Assembly: GCA_013360585.1 (NCBI GenBank)
Contig: JABWBH010000029.1
Location: 1 to 53,781, forward strand
From: Phycisphaerae bacterium
GTDB lineage: Bacteria; Planctomycetota; Phycisphaerae; UBA1845
Length of the DNA: 53,781 bases
Reading direction: 5' to 3'
Of this stretch, positions 24,985 to 33,652 are shown piece by piece. Made by a program: the position numbers and the translations under genes. Position 1 is the first letter of the stretch. Every line of letters starts with the position of its first letter. The notes under the pieces are model-generated. The model was not told the DNA's origin. It saw nothing but the letters and a program-made list of their open reading frames with translations, and searched no databases.

Positions 24985-26247
24985 ATGACGCTCGGGTTCG
25001 ACAAGTCGCAGCACCCCACCGTGCAGGTCGCCGCCGCGCTGGGCGAAGTCTCGCGCCGCCACGTCGAACTGAACGAGCGCTACGGCACGCACAATTACAA
25101 GCCCCTGCCCGTCGTGATCGCCGAGGGACGGGGGTGCTGGGTGACGGACGTCGAGGGACGCCGCTATCTCGACATGCTCAGCGCGTATTCCGCGCTGAAC
25201 TTCGGACACAATCACCCGGCGATCGTCGACGCCGTCCGGACCCAGCTCGATCGCGTGACGGTCACCTCGCGGGCCTTCTTCAACGATCAGCTCGGTCCCT
25301 TCTTCAAGGAGCTCGCGGAACTGACCGGGATGGACCGCGTTCTCCCGATGAACACCGGCGCCGAAGCCGTCGAAACCGCGATCAAAACCGCGCGGAAGTG
25401 GGCCTACCAGGTCAAGGGCGTCGCCCCCGATCGTGCGCGGATCATCGCCTTCGCAGGAAACTTCCACGGACGAACGACCACGATCGTCAGCTTCAGCACC
25501 GACCCGCTGGCGACGACGAACTTCGGACCGCTCACCCCCGGGTTTGACGTCGTCCCCTACGGCGACCTCGCCGCGGTGGAGAAGGCCGTCACCGGCGACA
25601 CCGCCGCCGTGCTCGTCGAACCGATCCAGGGCGAGGCGGGGGTCGTGCTGCCGCCGCCGGGGTTCCTGACCGGCTTGCGCAAGCTCTGCACGGACCGCAA
25701 CGTACTGCTGATCTGCGACGAGATTCAGACCGGGCTGGGACGCACAGGCCGGACGTTCGCGTTCGAGCATGAAGGAGTCCGCCCTGACGTCGTCACCCTG
25801 GGCAAAGCGCTCGGCGGCGGGCTGATCCCCGTCTCCGCCGTGGTCGGGATCGACGCCGCGATGGGCGTCTTCAAACCCGGCGAACACGGCAGCACCTTCG
25901 GCGGCAACCCGCTCGCCGCCGCCGTCGGACGCAAGGCGATCGAGCTGCTGCGCACCACCGACCTTGTCGAACGCGCCCGGTCGCTCGGCGACTACTTCCG
26001 CGGACAGCTTGAAGCGCTGCGCAGCCCGATCGTCCAGCAGGTCCGAGGCCGCGGGCTGCTCATCGGCGTGCAGATCAAACCCGAGGCCGGTCCCGCGCGG
26101 CCGATGTGCGAAACCCTCCTCCACGACGGACTGCTCTGCAAGGACACGCAGAAACAGGTCATCCGCTTCGCCCCGCCGCTCATCATCGAGCGCGCGGAGA
26201 TCGACTGGGCGATGGAGCGCATCGCCGTGGTCCTGAGCGGACGCTGA
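24985..26247 (+). CDS. rocD: Ornithine aminotransferase
   Basis: A 420-residue class III PLP aminotransferase. It matches ornithine-oxo-acid transaminase: RYGTHNYKPLPVVIAEG near the N-terminus, MLSAYSALNFGHNHP, MNTGAEAVETAIKTARKW, GNFHGRTTTIVS, the PLP-Asp motif LICDEIQTGLGRTG, and the Schiff-base Lys in LGKALGGGLIPVSA. It converts ornithine and 2-oxoglutarate to glutamate semialdehyde and glutamate, linking arginine/ornithine breakdown to proline. Prolyl-tRNA synthetase lies downstream, but a 595 bp gap makes cotranscription unlikely. Confidence 0.95.
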   Translation: MTLGFDKSQHPTVQVAAALGEVSRRHVELNERYGTHNYKPLPVVIAEGRGCWVTDVEGRRYLDMLSAYSALNFGHNHPAIVDAVRTQLDRVTVTSRAFFNDQLGPFFKELAELTGMDRVLPMNTGAEAVETAIKTARKWAYQVKGVAPDRARIIAFAGNFHGRTTTIVSFSTDPLATTNFGPLTPGFDVVPYGDLAAVEKAVTGDTAAVLVEPIQGEAGVVLPPPGFLTGLRKLCTDRNVLLICDEIQTGLGRTGRTFAFEHEGVRPDVVTLGKALGGGLIPVSAVVGIDAAMGVFKPGEHGSTFGGNPLAAAVGRKAIELLRTTDLVERARSLGDYFRGQLEALRSPIVQQVRGRGLLIGVQIKPEAGPARPMCETLLHDGLLCKDTQKQVIRFAPPLIIERAEIDWAMERIAVVLSGR

Positions 26248-26842
26248 TTCACGAGTCGCGCATTACCGCCCTCTCAGGTTGAGGTCGCGCCGGGACAGTG
26301 GGTCCGATGCAGACCGCTTCCGAACGCACCAGATGCCGACACCAGCAACACGTTGAGTGCCTCGGAACCGTCGACCGAGCGGTTCACCTCGCAGATTCCG
26401 TCGTCCTGTCTGCGGCGCACGCGGAGCCTCGATCCGCTCACTACGACGCTGTCTCAAAGCTAAGCTGCGCCGGTAAGGACATGGGTGCTTCGAGCCCGCC
26501 CAGACGGATCAGGAAGCGGCGTGTAAGCGCCGCAAGCCGGAAGTCGAACGCTGAAAATCGAGGGAAACGGACACGTTGATTCCGTAGCGGTATCCGGGCC
26601 GGACGATCGGAAGGAACTCGTCGCCGTCCTTTGACGCATTCGTCCGGCACGCCGGGTTGACCCTTCCCCTGTGCCCCGCCAACCCACGGGCGGCATGCGG
26701 ATACGAACCCCGCCGCGTACCGTCGTCCCCGGGTCCGCGCGGACATGAAGTCCACGATTTCCGGCGGGTTTGCGGATGCGGGGGGATCGTCCGGTTCGGG
26801 TGCGCCCTTGCCAGCGTCGCGCGGCGCCGGTAAGGGAACCGC
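26248..26842. other. 595 bp gene-free stretch
   Basis: No convincing gene on either strand. It contains GAACCG/CGGTTC at about 26360 and GCGGCG/CGCCGC at about 26531 as small hairpins. A short minus-strand segment (26520-26630) would encode DGDEFLPIVRPGYRYG, which looks protein-like, but no start or domain supports it; it may be a gene relic. No tRNA or known structured RNA is recognisable. Confidence 0.5.
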
Positions 26843-28558
26843 ATGAGATGGACGCAGTTTTTCATCGTGACGGCCAAGGAAACGCCGTCGGACGCGGTCG
26901 TGCCCTCGCACCAGCTTATGCTCCGCGCGGGACTGATCCGCCAGGTGGTCGCGGGGGCATACACTTATCTTCCGCTGGGGCTGCGGTCGCTGCGGAAGGT
27001 CGAGGCGATCGTCCGGGAGGAGATGAACCGCGCCGGAGCGATCGAGCTGCACATGCCGGCGATGCACCCGATCGAGCTGTGGGAGCAGACCGGGCGCGTC
27101 GCCGCGATGGGCGACGTCCTCCTGCGCCTGCACGGGCGCGGCGAGGACTGGCGCAGCCGGACGGTTCTCGGTCCGACGCACGAGGAGATCATCACCGAGC
27201 ATGCCCGGACGTACCTGAACAGTTACAAGCAGCTCCCCGTCAACTTCTACCAGATTCAGACGAAGTTCCGCGGCGAGGCGCGTCCGAAGAGCGGCGTCCT
27301 GCGCACCCGTGAATTTCTGATGAAGGATGCCTACTCCTTCCACACCTGCAAGGAAGGCCCCGGCGGACTCGACGAGGGCTACCAGGCGATGTACGACGCC
27401 TACTGTCGCATCTTCTCGCGCTGCGGGCTTCCCTACGTCGCGGTCGAGGCCGACTCCGGACCGATCGGCGGCGACGCCTCCCACGAATTCATGGTCGAGA
27501 CCGACGCGGGTGAGGATTTCCTCGTCAAAACGGACGACGGGTCGTACGCGGCGAATCTGGAGCGGGCGGAGGTCGCCCCCGTCGCGGACGTCGGCGACGG
27601 ACGGGACGAGCCTCTGAAGCTCGTCTCCACGCCCGGGCACACGACGATCGAGCAGGTCTCGACGCTTCTGGGGTGCGCCCCGTCGAAGATGATCAAGACG
27701 ATCCTTTACGTCGCGGACGGCGCGCCGCTGATCGCCCTCGTGCGCGGCGATCACAACGTCAACGAGGCGAAGCTGAAGCGCGTCGCCCGCGTCCTGACAC
27801 TCGAACCGGCGGACCCGGCGCTGATCAAGAACCTGACCGAAGCCGAGGTCGGCTACGCGGGCCCGGTGGGGTTGAGCAACGTGCGGATCATCGCGGATCA
27901 GGCCGTCACCGTCATGCACGACGCGGTCACCGGCGCGAACAAGACCGATCATCACCTGACCGGCGTGAACCCGGGGCGGGACTTCGAGATCCGCGAGGCC
28001 GCTGACATCCGCGACGCGGTCCCCGGCGATCGGGCGAAGAACGGCCGCCCGCTGACGTTCCGCAAGTGCATCGAGGTCGGGCACGTCTTCAAGCTGGGGA
28101 CGAAATACAGCGTGGCGATGGGCGCGGAGTTCCTCGACGAGAAAGGCGCGTCCCACCCGATGATCATGGGATGCTACGGCATCGGCCTGAATCGCATCGT
28201 CGCCGCGGCGATCGAGGCGTCGCACGACGCCAACGGGATCATCTGGCCGGCGAGCATCGCCCCGTTCCGGGTGATCGTCTGCTCGCTGGACGTGCGCGAG
28301 GCGGAAGTCATGAACGTCTCGCAGAAGCTGCACGACGAACTGGAGTCCGCCGGCCTCGACGTCCTCTGGGACGACCGCGACCAGCGCCCCGGCGTCAAGT
28401 TCAAGGACGCAGACCTGGTCGGCGTCCCCGTGCGCCTCACGGTCGGCAAAAAGGGCCTCGCCGAAGGCGTCGTCGAAGTCACAACCCGCAAGGACGGTCA
28501 GGTCCGCAAGGTCGCGCCGGAGCAGGCGCGAGCGGAAATCCTCCGGCTTGTTTCCTGA
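26843..28558 (+). CDS. proS: Prolyl-tRNA synthetase, bacterial YbaK-containing type
   Basis: A 571-residue class II synthetase that charges tRNA-Pro. Motif 1 is near IVREEMNRAGAIELHMP; motif 2 is in FRGEARPKSGVLRTREFLMKD (split here as FRGEARPKSG and RTREFLMKD); motif 3 is GCYGIGLNRIVAAA. Between motifs 2 and 3 lies the YbaK-like editing domain that removes mischarged alanine (CAPSKMIKTILY, ALVRGDHNVNEAKL). The C-terminal anticodon-binding domain includes WDDRDQRPGVKFKDADL. Length and order are standard. AAGG lies about 8 bases before the ATG. Confidence 0.97.
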   Translation: MRWTQFFIVTAKETPSDAVVPSHQLMLRAGLIRQVVAGAYTYLPLGLRSLRKVEAIVREEMNRAGAIELHMPAMHPIELWEQTGRVAAMGDVLLRLHGRGEDWRSRTVLGPTHEEIITEHARTYLNSYKQLPVNFYQIQTKFRGEARPKSGVLRTREFLMKDAYSFHTCKEGPGGLDEGYQAMYDAYCRIFSRCGLPYVAVEADSGPIGGDASHEFMVETDAGEDFLVKTDDGSYAANLERAEVAPVADVGDGRDEPLKLVSTPGHTTIEQVSTLLGCAPSKMIKTILYVADGAPLIALVRGDHNVNEAKLKRVARVLTLEPADPALIKNLTEAEVGYAGPVGLSNVRIIADQAVTVMHDAVTGANKTDHHLTGVNPGRDFEIREAADIRDAVPGDRAKNGRPLTFRKCIEVGHVFKLGTKYSVAMGAEFLDEKGASHPMIMGCYGIGLNRIVAAAIEASHDANGIIWPASIAPFRVIVCSLDVREAEVMNVSQKLHDELESAGLDVLWDDRDQRPGVKFKDADLVGVPVRLTVGKKGLAEGVVEVTTRKDGQVRKVAPEQARAEILRLVS

Positions 28559-28692
28559 AACGTACTTTCACGCAACGTGCGCACGGAATGCTTGTCACGC
28601 AAACCCCGGCATGTTGCCGACTGCGAGAACGGCCTGCACTGAACTGTAGTACACGGCAATGCTCCGCAATGCAGAGTTCGGTTGCGCTCGCT

Positions 28693-28709
28693 GCGGACCG
28701 GAGGTCCGC
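28693..28709. other. Small perfect hairpin
   Basis: GCGGACC-GGA-GGTCCGC, a 7 bp stem with a 3-base loop, lies in the 172 bp convergent gap between proS and the FecR-domain gene. It has no T run, so a terminator role is only possible. The rest of this gap shows nothing. Confidence 0.3.
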
Positions 28710-28730
28710 GATCCGCAAAGATATGCCCGG

Positions 28731-29684
28731 TTACTCTGATGACCCCGGTTGGGCGATGCCGAAGTTGCCTTCGGGGCGGTTGCGGAGGATGGCGGTGACG
28801 GCGGTGGGGCGGTCGGCGCGAGCGGTTCCGGGAGCGGTGTCGCGGAGGGCGATGGCGCGGGTCTCGGTCCCGCCGCCGGGGGCGACCGGCGACGCGCCGG
28901 AGGGATGCGCGATGACGAACCCGAGGTCGGCTTCGGAAAGCCCGCGGGCGTCGTAGAAGGAGAAGGTGCGGTCGAAGGTCGCCTGGCGCATCCACATGCG
29001 GGCGATGTTGTCCTGCGTCGCGTATTCGCCGGGGAGGACGAGGCGCTCCTGTGTCCGTCCGCTGCGCAGGCGCTGGATCGCGTTGACCAGGCCCTCGGTT
29101 GCCAGCGAAATGGTGAAGCGTCCGGTGTGCGGTTCGACGCGGATTTCCCAGTCCCGCGTTCCCTCCTTCGCCAGCGTGGCGACCGGGGAGGTCACGGTCA
29201 GTTCGCTGCGCAGCGTGCCCGTGCTCGACGCCCCGCGGACCGCGCCGTAGCCCAGTCCGACGTCGATGCGCTCGACGTTTCCGCTCCGGCGGAACTCGTT
29301 CACACAGGCGAGCGTCGCCCGCTCGATCGAGACGTAGTGCGCCTCGCCGAACCGCAGCACGAGTCGCGAGCGCAGCCCGGTGCGGATCAGCGTGCCGCCG
29401 GGAAGGAGATCCCCCTGCACCAGCGGCGTCCAGCCCTCATCAGCGGCGGCGCGCGTCCCGAGGGCGGCGCGATCGGCCCGACCCTCGACGTCCACCACTT
29501 CCGCGAGACATTCCTCGCCGACCGGAGACGACGGGTCGCTCACGGCGGGCGCGACGCGCGGTGGAGACATGTTCGCCGGAGGGGCGGCGTCGGCAGACGC
29601 GACTCCCGCCGCGCACCACGCGGCGAATCCGAAGGCCCGTGTGACCTGTGCGGCAAATATCGCTGAGCGCCGTCGCGCGATCAT
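28731..29684 (-). CDS. Exported FecR-domain protein
   Basis: A 317-residue exported protein. The signal peptide is MIARRRSAIFAAQVTRAFG..., cleaved around ASADAAP. A FecR-like beta domain (about 60-220) contains LVQGDLLPGGTLIRTGLRSRL and LRFGEAHYVSIERAT, the usual pattern of glycine-turn strands, then LTVTSPVATLAKEGT. The rest is low-complexity Ala/Gly/Pro rich. In planctomycetes such proteins are often periplasmic parts of signalling or surface systems, but there is no sigma factor or TonB receptor gene beside it. The start is the ATG 10 bases after GGGAG. It is divergent from ispH. Confidence 0.75.
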   Translation of the reverse strand: MIARRRSAIFAAQVTRAFGFAAWCAAGVASADAAPPANMSPPRVAPAVSDPSSPVGEECLAEVVDVEGRADRAALGTRAAADEGWTPLVQGDLLPGGTLIRTGLRSRLVLRFGEAHYVSIERATLACVNEFRRSGNVERIDVGLGYGAVRGASSTGTLRSELTVTSPVATLAKEGTRDWEIRVEPHTGRFTISLATEGLVNAIQRLRSGRTQERLVLPGEYATQDNIARMWMRQATFDRTFSFYDARGLSEADLGFVIAHPSGASPVAPGGGTETRAIALRDTAPGTARADRPTAVTAILRNRPEGNFGIAQPGSSE

Positions 29685-29885
29685 GTTTCGCCGTCTCCCG
29701 TGCGGCGGACGCAAAAGACATCCGCAAAAACCCAACGTTCGCAGGAATGCCGCTCTTATGATAGCCGCATCGACGGCATTCGTCATCACCCGATGCCGGT
29801 TCTTCGGCGCCCGGCGCGGCATGAGGGGCACGCGGAAACCGGGTAATACCGGAAAAACGGGGCCTGGAAGGTGAACGTGAGCAGC

Positions 29886-29914
29886 TTGGCTGCCCAGCGA
29901 AACTGGGGTATGAT
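29886..29914 (+). promoter_or_regulatory. Promoter of ispH
   Basis: TTGGCT and TATGAT are separated by 17 bp. The -10 box matches consensus at five of six positions. It would give a leader of about 285 bases. Confidence 0.55.
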
Positions 29915-30006
29915 TCGCCGAAGCGCTGTTGGGGAACTCGCATAAACGGCTCGAAACCCCGCTTGCCTACCCTTGACCTTGCTTCGCAGCATCAAGGACC
30001 GGCGGT

Positions 30007-30029
30007 CGCGGTTTGGTTTTGAAACCGCG
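30007..30029 (+). other. Leader hairpin upstream of ispH
   Basis: CGCGGTTT and AAACCGCG form an 8 bp stem around a 7-base loop. No T run follows, so it is not a classic terminator; it could be a stability or regulatory hairpin in the ispH leader. Confidence 0.4.
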
Positions 30030-30061
30030 CGTTTAAAGGGTCTTCGTAAGAGAGGCGACTC

Positions 30062-30104
30062 AGGAACGCTTCCTTACCGGGCGCGGCTCGGTTTTGCGGC
30101 GGCG
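30062..30104 (+). repeat. Intergenic repeat family, copy B
   Basis: The core is ACGCTTCCTTACCGGGCGCG, then GCTCGG and GCGGCGGCG. It lies in the ispH leader, and shares its right-hand extension with copy C. Confidence 0.5.
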
Positions 30105-30205
30105 ATCCGCGGTGGCTTCGCACCCGGAGCGTTTTTCGCCGGCCCCCGTGAGAGGCGCTGATTCTGCGGGGCGTGGGCGTTAGCGGAAGGGAGAAGGCGG
30201 TTCGG

Positions 30206-31102
30206 GTGGAAGTCAGGCTGGCGAAATCGCGGGGGTTCTGTTTCGGGGTCGAGGACGCCGTGGAAATCGCGGAGCGCGCCCTGGCGGATCACGGGGCGGG
30301 AAACGTCATCGCTCTCGGTCCGGTCATTCATAATCCGCAGGTGGTGTCGCGGCTGGAGGAGCGGGGGCTGAGCCAGACCGGCGTGCTGGAGCGGATCGAG
30401 GCGGGCAAGTCGGTGCTGATCCGGTCGCACGGCGCGCGTCCGGAGACGTATGAGGAGGCGCGGGGGCTGGGTCTGAACATCGTGGACGCGACGTGCGTGC
30501 TGGTGAAGCACGCGCAGGACGCGGTGCGGCGGTTGCACGAAGAAGGTTATCACGTCGTGATGATCGGCGATCCGAACCACCCGGAGGTGCGCGGGGTCAT
30601 CGGATACGCCCCGGTCGTAACGGTGATCGACGAGGGGTCGGACCTGGAGGACGCGCTGCCGTACCGCGAGCGCCTGGGCATCGTGGCGCAGACGACGCAT
30701 TCGCCGGAGCACGTGGCGCAGATGATCGCGAAGATCCTCGTGCGTCCGTACAAGGAGGTGAAGATCATCAACACGCTCTGCCTGGAGGTGACGCGGCGGC
30801 AGGAGTCGGCGCTGGCGTTGTGCGACGAGGTGGAGGTGATGTTCGTGCTGGGCGGGCTGAAGTCGGCGAACACGCGCGAGATGGTGCGCCTCTGCCGGGA
30901 GAAGGGGCGGGAGACGCATCACCTCGAGACGCACGAGCAACTCACCGCCGACATGACGGCGGGCAAGCGCGTCGCCGGCGTGACGGCGGGGGCGTCGACG
31001 CCGGAGTGGGTCATCGCCGAATTTGTCGAGAAGCTCCGGGCCATCCCGGTCGGCCCTTCCGATCCTGAAGCGCCTTCGGGCGCCCTCCTCCGCACGGACT
31101 GA
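30206..31102 (+). CDS. ispH: HMBPP reductase
   Basis: A 298-residue iron-sulfur enzyme that performs the last MEP-pathway step, giving IPP and DMAPP. The three cluster cysteines are visible: Cys12 in SRGFCFGV, Cys97 in VDATCVLV and Cys192 in INTLCLEVTRRQ. GDPNHPEVRGVIGY and TAGASTPEWVI are also typical. The second cysteine is usually followed by Pro and here by Val, a small oddity. I start it at the GTG 8 bases after GGAGAAGG rather than at a GTG 33 bases earlier. It forms a convergent pair with the pseudopilin gene. Confidence 0.95.
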   Translation: MEVRLAKSRGFCFGVEDAVEIAERALADHGAGNVIALGPVIHNPQVVSRLEERGLSQTGVLERIEAGKSVLIRSHGARPETYEEARGLGLNIVDATCVLVKHAQDAVRRLHEEGYHVVMIGDPNHPEVRGVIGYAPVVTVIDEGSDLEDALPYRERLGIVAQTTHSPEHVAQMIAKILVRPYKEVKIINTLCLEVTRRQESALALCDEVEVMFVLGGLKSANTREMVRLCREKGRETHHLETHEQLTADMTAGKRVAGVTAGASTPEWVIAEFVEKLRAIPVGPSDPEAPSGALLRTD

Positions 31103-31122
31103 AGCCCTCAGTTCGCCGTGCG

Positions 31123-31917
31123 TCAGTAACCGGGGAAGTACCAGTCGGACTCGACCATCACCCTCGGATGGCGCACCTCGGCATGACCGTCGTAGAACGA
31201 TTGCGCAATGCCGCCGGGGTGTCGCATGTCAGCCGCGACGCGCGGAAACGCACCCCTGGCGAGCTGTGACCCGCGGAAGACGTCGTGGTAAACGAAGATG
31301 CGATGTCCCCGGTCGCTGGAGAAGCCCGACGGCATGTACTTGTGTGCTTCGGTGTTGTAGATGATGCCCGCGGGATTCTTGATCTCCGACAGGAGTTCGG
31401 GCGGATCATCCGGCGAGCGGTCGGCGCGCCAGTGTCCGTCTTCGTTCGGTTCGGAACGCTGAGTGTCCATCGATCCGCTGATGTACACTTTGGGGAACCC
31501 GTTGACCACGTAATCCAGCGTCTGCTCGCCGATGCGCGTCTGCGTCTGCGGATCGGTGAGGTCCTCCGGATACTCAGGGCATTGCAGTTTCGGAACCTTG
31601 CCGAATTGCGGCGCATAAAGCTGCAGCCGATCAATCTCGTAGCCGATCATCTCGACGATCATGACCGCCCAGGGGAACTCGTCCTGTCCGCCGTCGATGT
31701 CCTTTGGAAGGAAGTCGTTGAATTCGTTGCCGTACATTCCGAGCGCGTGCCCCAGATCGCGCAGATTTGACGTGCAGACGATGGCCCGCGCCTGACGACG
31801 GGACCGGTGCAGCGAGGGTAGAAGGATCGAGATCAACAGGGCGATGATCGCGATCACGACGAGCAATTCGATCAGCGTGAACGCACGCGCGCGTCGAGCG
31901 TCCGGCAGCAGCGTCAT
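31123..31917 (-). CDS. Type II secretion-like pseudopilin
   Basis: A 264-residue protein with a prepilin leader ([10 protein letters not shown]), followed by [20 protein letters not shown], the N-methylation helix processed by prepilin peptidase. The C-terminal half has [18 protein letters not shown] and [13 protein letters not shown], close to the H-x9-DG tail of the planctomycete pseudopilin family (DUF1559 and relatives), which occurs in dozens of copies per genome. It probably forms part of a pseudopilus or a substrate of one. The ATG at 31917 has GGAGG 8 bases before it; the preceding in-frame ATG is less well placed. Confidence 0.88.
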   Translation of the reverse strand: MTLLPDARRARAFTLIELLVVIAIIALLISILLPSLHRSRRQARAIVCTSNLRDLGHALGMYGNEFNDFLPKDIDGGQDEFPWAVMIVEMIGYEIDRLQLYAPQFGKVPKLQCPEYPEDLTDPQTQTRIGEQTLDYVVNGFPKVYISGSMDTQRSEPNEDGHWRADRSPDDPPELLSEIKNPAGIIYNTEAHKYMPSGFSSDRGHRIFVYHDVFRGSQLARGAFPRVAADMRHPGGIAQSFYDGHAEVRHPRVMVESDWYFPGY

Positions 31918-32058
31918 GGCAAGATCCTCCATCTCCGGCGAGGCCGCGGTTCCCCGATCCTTCGCTTGTACGGGAACCCCTCGGAAGATTCAAGCTTTTT
32001 TCGCCGGGATTTCATTCCGGCGGTTCCTTTGCCGCTCTGGAAAGGTTCGTTCCGGCGT

Positions 32059-33099
32059 TCAACGGATGGCGTGCACCCAGAGGATTCCGGTGCTTCCGCC
32101 GGAGGGGTCCGCGTAAGGGAGGATCCGGCCTCCGGCGACCTCGAGAGGCTCCCCGTCCCGGGCGATCGAGTGCCCGACGACCAGCCCGAGCACGCCGCCC
32201 ATCACCACGTCGCTGAAATAATGCTCCTCATCTTCCAGTCGCGTGTACCCGACCAGCGCGCCAAGCCCGTAAAGCGGAACCCCCACCCAGGGTCCGTACT
32301 CCTCGTGCAGGACGGAGGCGAAAGCGAAGGTGCTCGCCGTGTGCCCGCTGGGGAACGAGCCGAACTCTCCGTTGGGGACGTCGTCCCACGTCGCGGCCTT
32401 GCCGAGGATGACGGTCGCCCCGGTCAGCGCCAAGGCCCGGAAGAGTTTTGTGCTCACTTCGTAGGTGCGGTCGTCCTCTTGCTGGTGTCCGACGAGGTAG
32501 AAGATTCCCGCGACGCCGAAGTGCAGACCGGGATTTCCGAGAGCGCCGAAGGCGTCGCGCCAGTCATCTTTGAACGTCCGGTGGGTTCTGAAAGAGTTTT
32601 CGACCGTGTCGTCCACATCGGTGGCTTGCAGCGTCAGCGACGCGCCGTAGGTCAGCCCCAGGATGACAAGGTTGGCGCGGTCGGTGTAGACCTGCTTCGT
32701 GTCTTCCCAGAAAACGCCGGGGAATTCCTGAATATCGCGAACGATCGTCTCCCCCAGCCCCGGCAGGGGCCGGCGCGCCGGCGTGGACGGCGGGAGGGTC
32801 GGATCGCCTGCGTCGCCCTGTGAGTCGCCCAGATCGCTGATCGTGAGGTCATGCGATCGCTCGACGCCGGAACCCGCCGGAACGGACGTGCGGTTCGCCC
32901 GGACCCGCATCCCTGCGACGTGTTCAACGCGCGCGGCGTCCGGACGGCCCGCCCCCGCGACGGGAAAAGAGACCTGAGCCAACATCGAGATCGAACGCGC
33001 CGGTTCAGCGTTTCGGTCCGGGGTGTTGGAGCACCCTCCGATCCCCAGGATCGAGATTGCCGACACCATCCCCGCGCGATTGAAATTGAAATTGAACAT
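32059..33099 (-). CDS. PAP2 superfamily phosphatase, probable lipoprotein
   Basis: A 346-residue protein. The N-terminus ends its hydrophobic stretch with ILGIGGCSN, a lipobox-like site near residue 23. About 120 low-complexity residues follow, then a PAP2 domain with its three motifs: K-x6-P-like KAATWDDVPNG, then FGSFPSGHTAS, then YTRLEDEEHYFSDVVMG with the catalytic His. PAP2 enzymes dephosphorylate phosphatidic acid, polyprenyl pyrophosphates or similar substrates; the substrate cannot be told. A lipoprotein anchor on a PAP2 enzyme is uncommon, since many are integral membrane proteins. It is divergent from the metzincin gene. Confidence 0.82.
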   Translation of the reverse strand: MFNFNFNRAGMVSAISILGIGGCSNTPDRNAEPARSISMLAQVSFPVAGAGRPDAARVEHVAGMRVRANRTSVPAGSGVERSHDLTISDLGDSQGDAGDPTLPPSTPARRPLPGLGETIVRDIQEFPGVFWEDTKQVYTDRANLVILGLTYGASLTLQATDVDDTVENSFRTHRTFKDDWRDAFGALGNPGLHFGVAGIFYLVGHQQEDDRTYEVSTKLFRALALTGATVILGKAATWDDVPNGEFGSFPSGHTASTFAFASVLHEEYGPWVGVPLYGLGALVGYTRLEDEEHYFSDVVMGGVLGLVVGHSIARDGEPLEVAGGRILPYADPSGGSTGILWVHAIR

Positions 33100-33333
33100 A
33101 CTCGCGGACGAGCCTCCTTCCGTGATGGCGATGTTGTGACTTTGCCTATCGCTTCGGCTTTACCTGCGCGGGAATATTGACGTAGCCCGCGGGGATGTGC
33201 CACGCCCGACGGGTGGGGCGTGCTGAGCCGGAGTCGCATCACGCGCCAAATTGTGAACCCGCGTCGCATTATCATTGTTGACTGACGCGAACGCAGAAAA
33301 AAAGGCGTTCGTAGAGCGTTTTTCGAGTTCTTC

Positions 33334-33349
33334 TTTTGCGATCGCAAAA
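33334..33349. promoter_or_regulatory. 16 bp perfect palindrome, operator candidate
   Basis: TTTTGCGATCGCAAAA is perfectly self-complementary. It ends 23 bp before the -35 box of the metzincin promoter, a position suited to an activator or repressor dimer. No regulator gene is nearby. Confidence 0.45.
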
Positions 33350-33372
33350 ATCAGGCGGTGTCAATATTTGTC

Positions 33373-33401
33373 TTGCCTCTCCGGAGGAAGCGGCGCATAA
33401 T
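33373..33401 (+). promoter_or_regulatory. Promoter of the metzincin gene
   Basis: TTGCCT and CATAAT are separated by exactly 17 bp. The expected leader is about 245 bases. Confidence 0.6.
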
Positions 33402-33541
33402 AAATCCTGTGAATGCTTGCCGCGCGTTGGCTTGTTCGTCCTCCCCCTGAAAAGAACCGGTGACCGGAACTGCGATGCGGTGATCGCCGCTTCGGTGAGC
33501 TGCGCCCGTGCATGACGAATGCGAGTCTTCAGGAGTTTTTA

Positions 33542-33580
33542 ATGATCCCCGCAGCGAACTGCGCGAGTGACCGGAGATAG
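33542..33580 (+). CDS. Possible 12-residue leader peptide
   Basis: ATG with AGGAG 6 bases upstream opens a 12-codon frame, MIPAANCASDRR, then TAG. It lies in the long leader of the metzincin gene, 72 bases before that start. The strong ribosome-binding site on such a short frame suggests a regulatory upstream peptide; chance cannot be excluded. Confidence 0.3.
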   Translation: MIPAANCASDRR

Positions 33581-33652
33581 GCGTTGCTCGGGTCGGTTCT
33601 GCGAGGGAATCAAGGGGTCGTGGTGGTCATTTTATATCGGAGGAACATCGAG

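Larger units (their letters stand above)
29685..30205. other. 521 bp divergent FecR/ispH gap with long ispH leader
   Basis: It holds a good plus-strand promoter, a stable hairpin and repeat copy B, listed separately. The leader of about 285 bases before ispH has no coding frame I believe in. Confidence 0.55.
33100..33652. other. 553 bp divergent PAP2/metzincin region
   Basis: Noticeably more AT-rich than its surroundings. It contains a CACGCCC/GGGCGTG hairpin at 33201-33222, CGAACGC/GCGTTCG around an A-rich loop near 33290, a 16 bp palindrome, a sigma70-like promoter and a leader peptide candidate. The last three are listed separately. Confidence 0.6.

Noticed and set aside
26814-26841. A possible reverse copy of the intergenic repeat before proS
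   Set aside because: The similarity (GGTTCCCTTACCGG then CGCCGCGC) is partial and it overlaps the proS ribosome-binding region.
26441-28333. A 630-codon minus-strand frame opposite proS
   Set aside because: proS is complete with all class II motifs; the antisense frame has no recognisable content.
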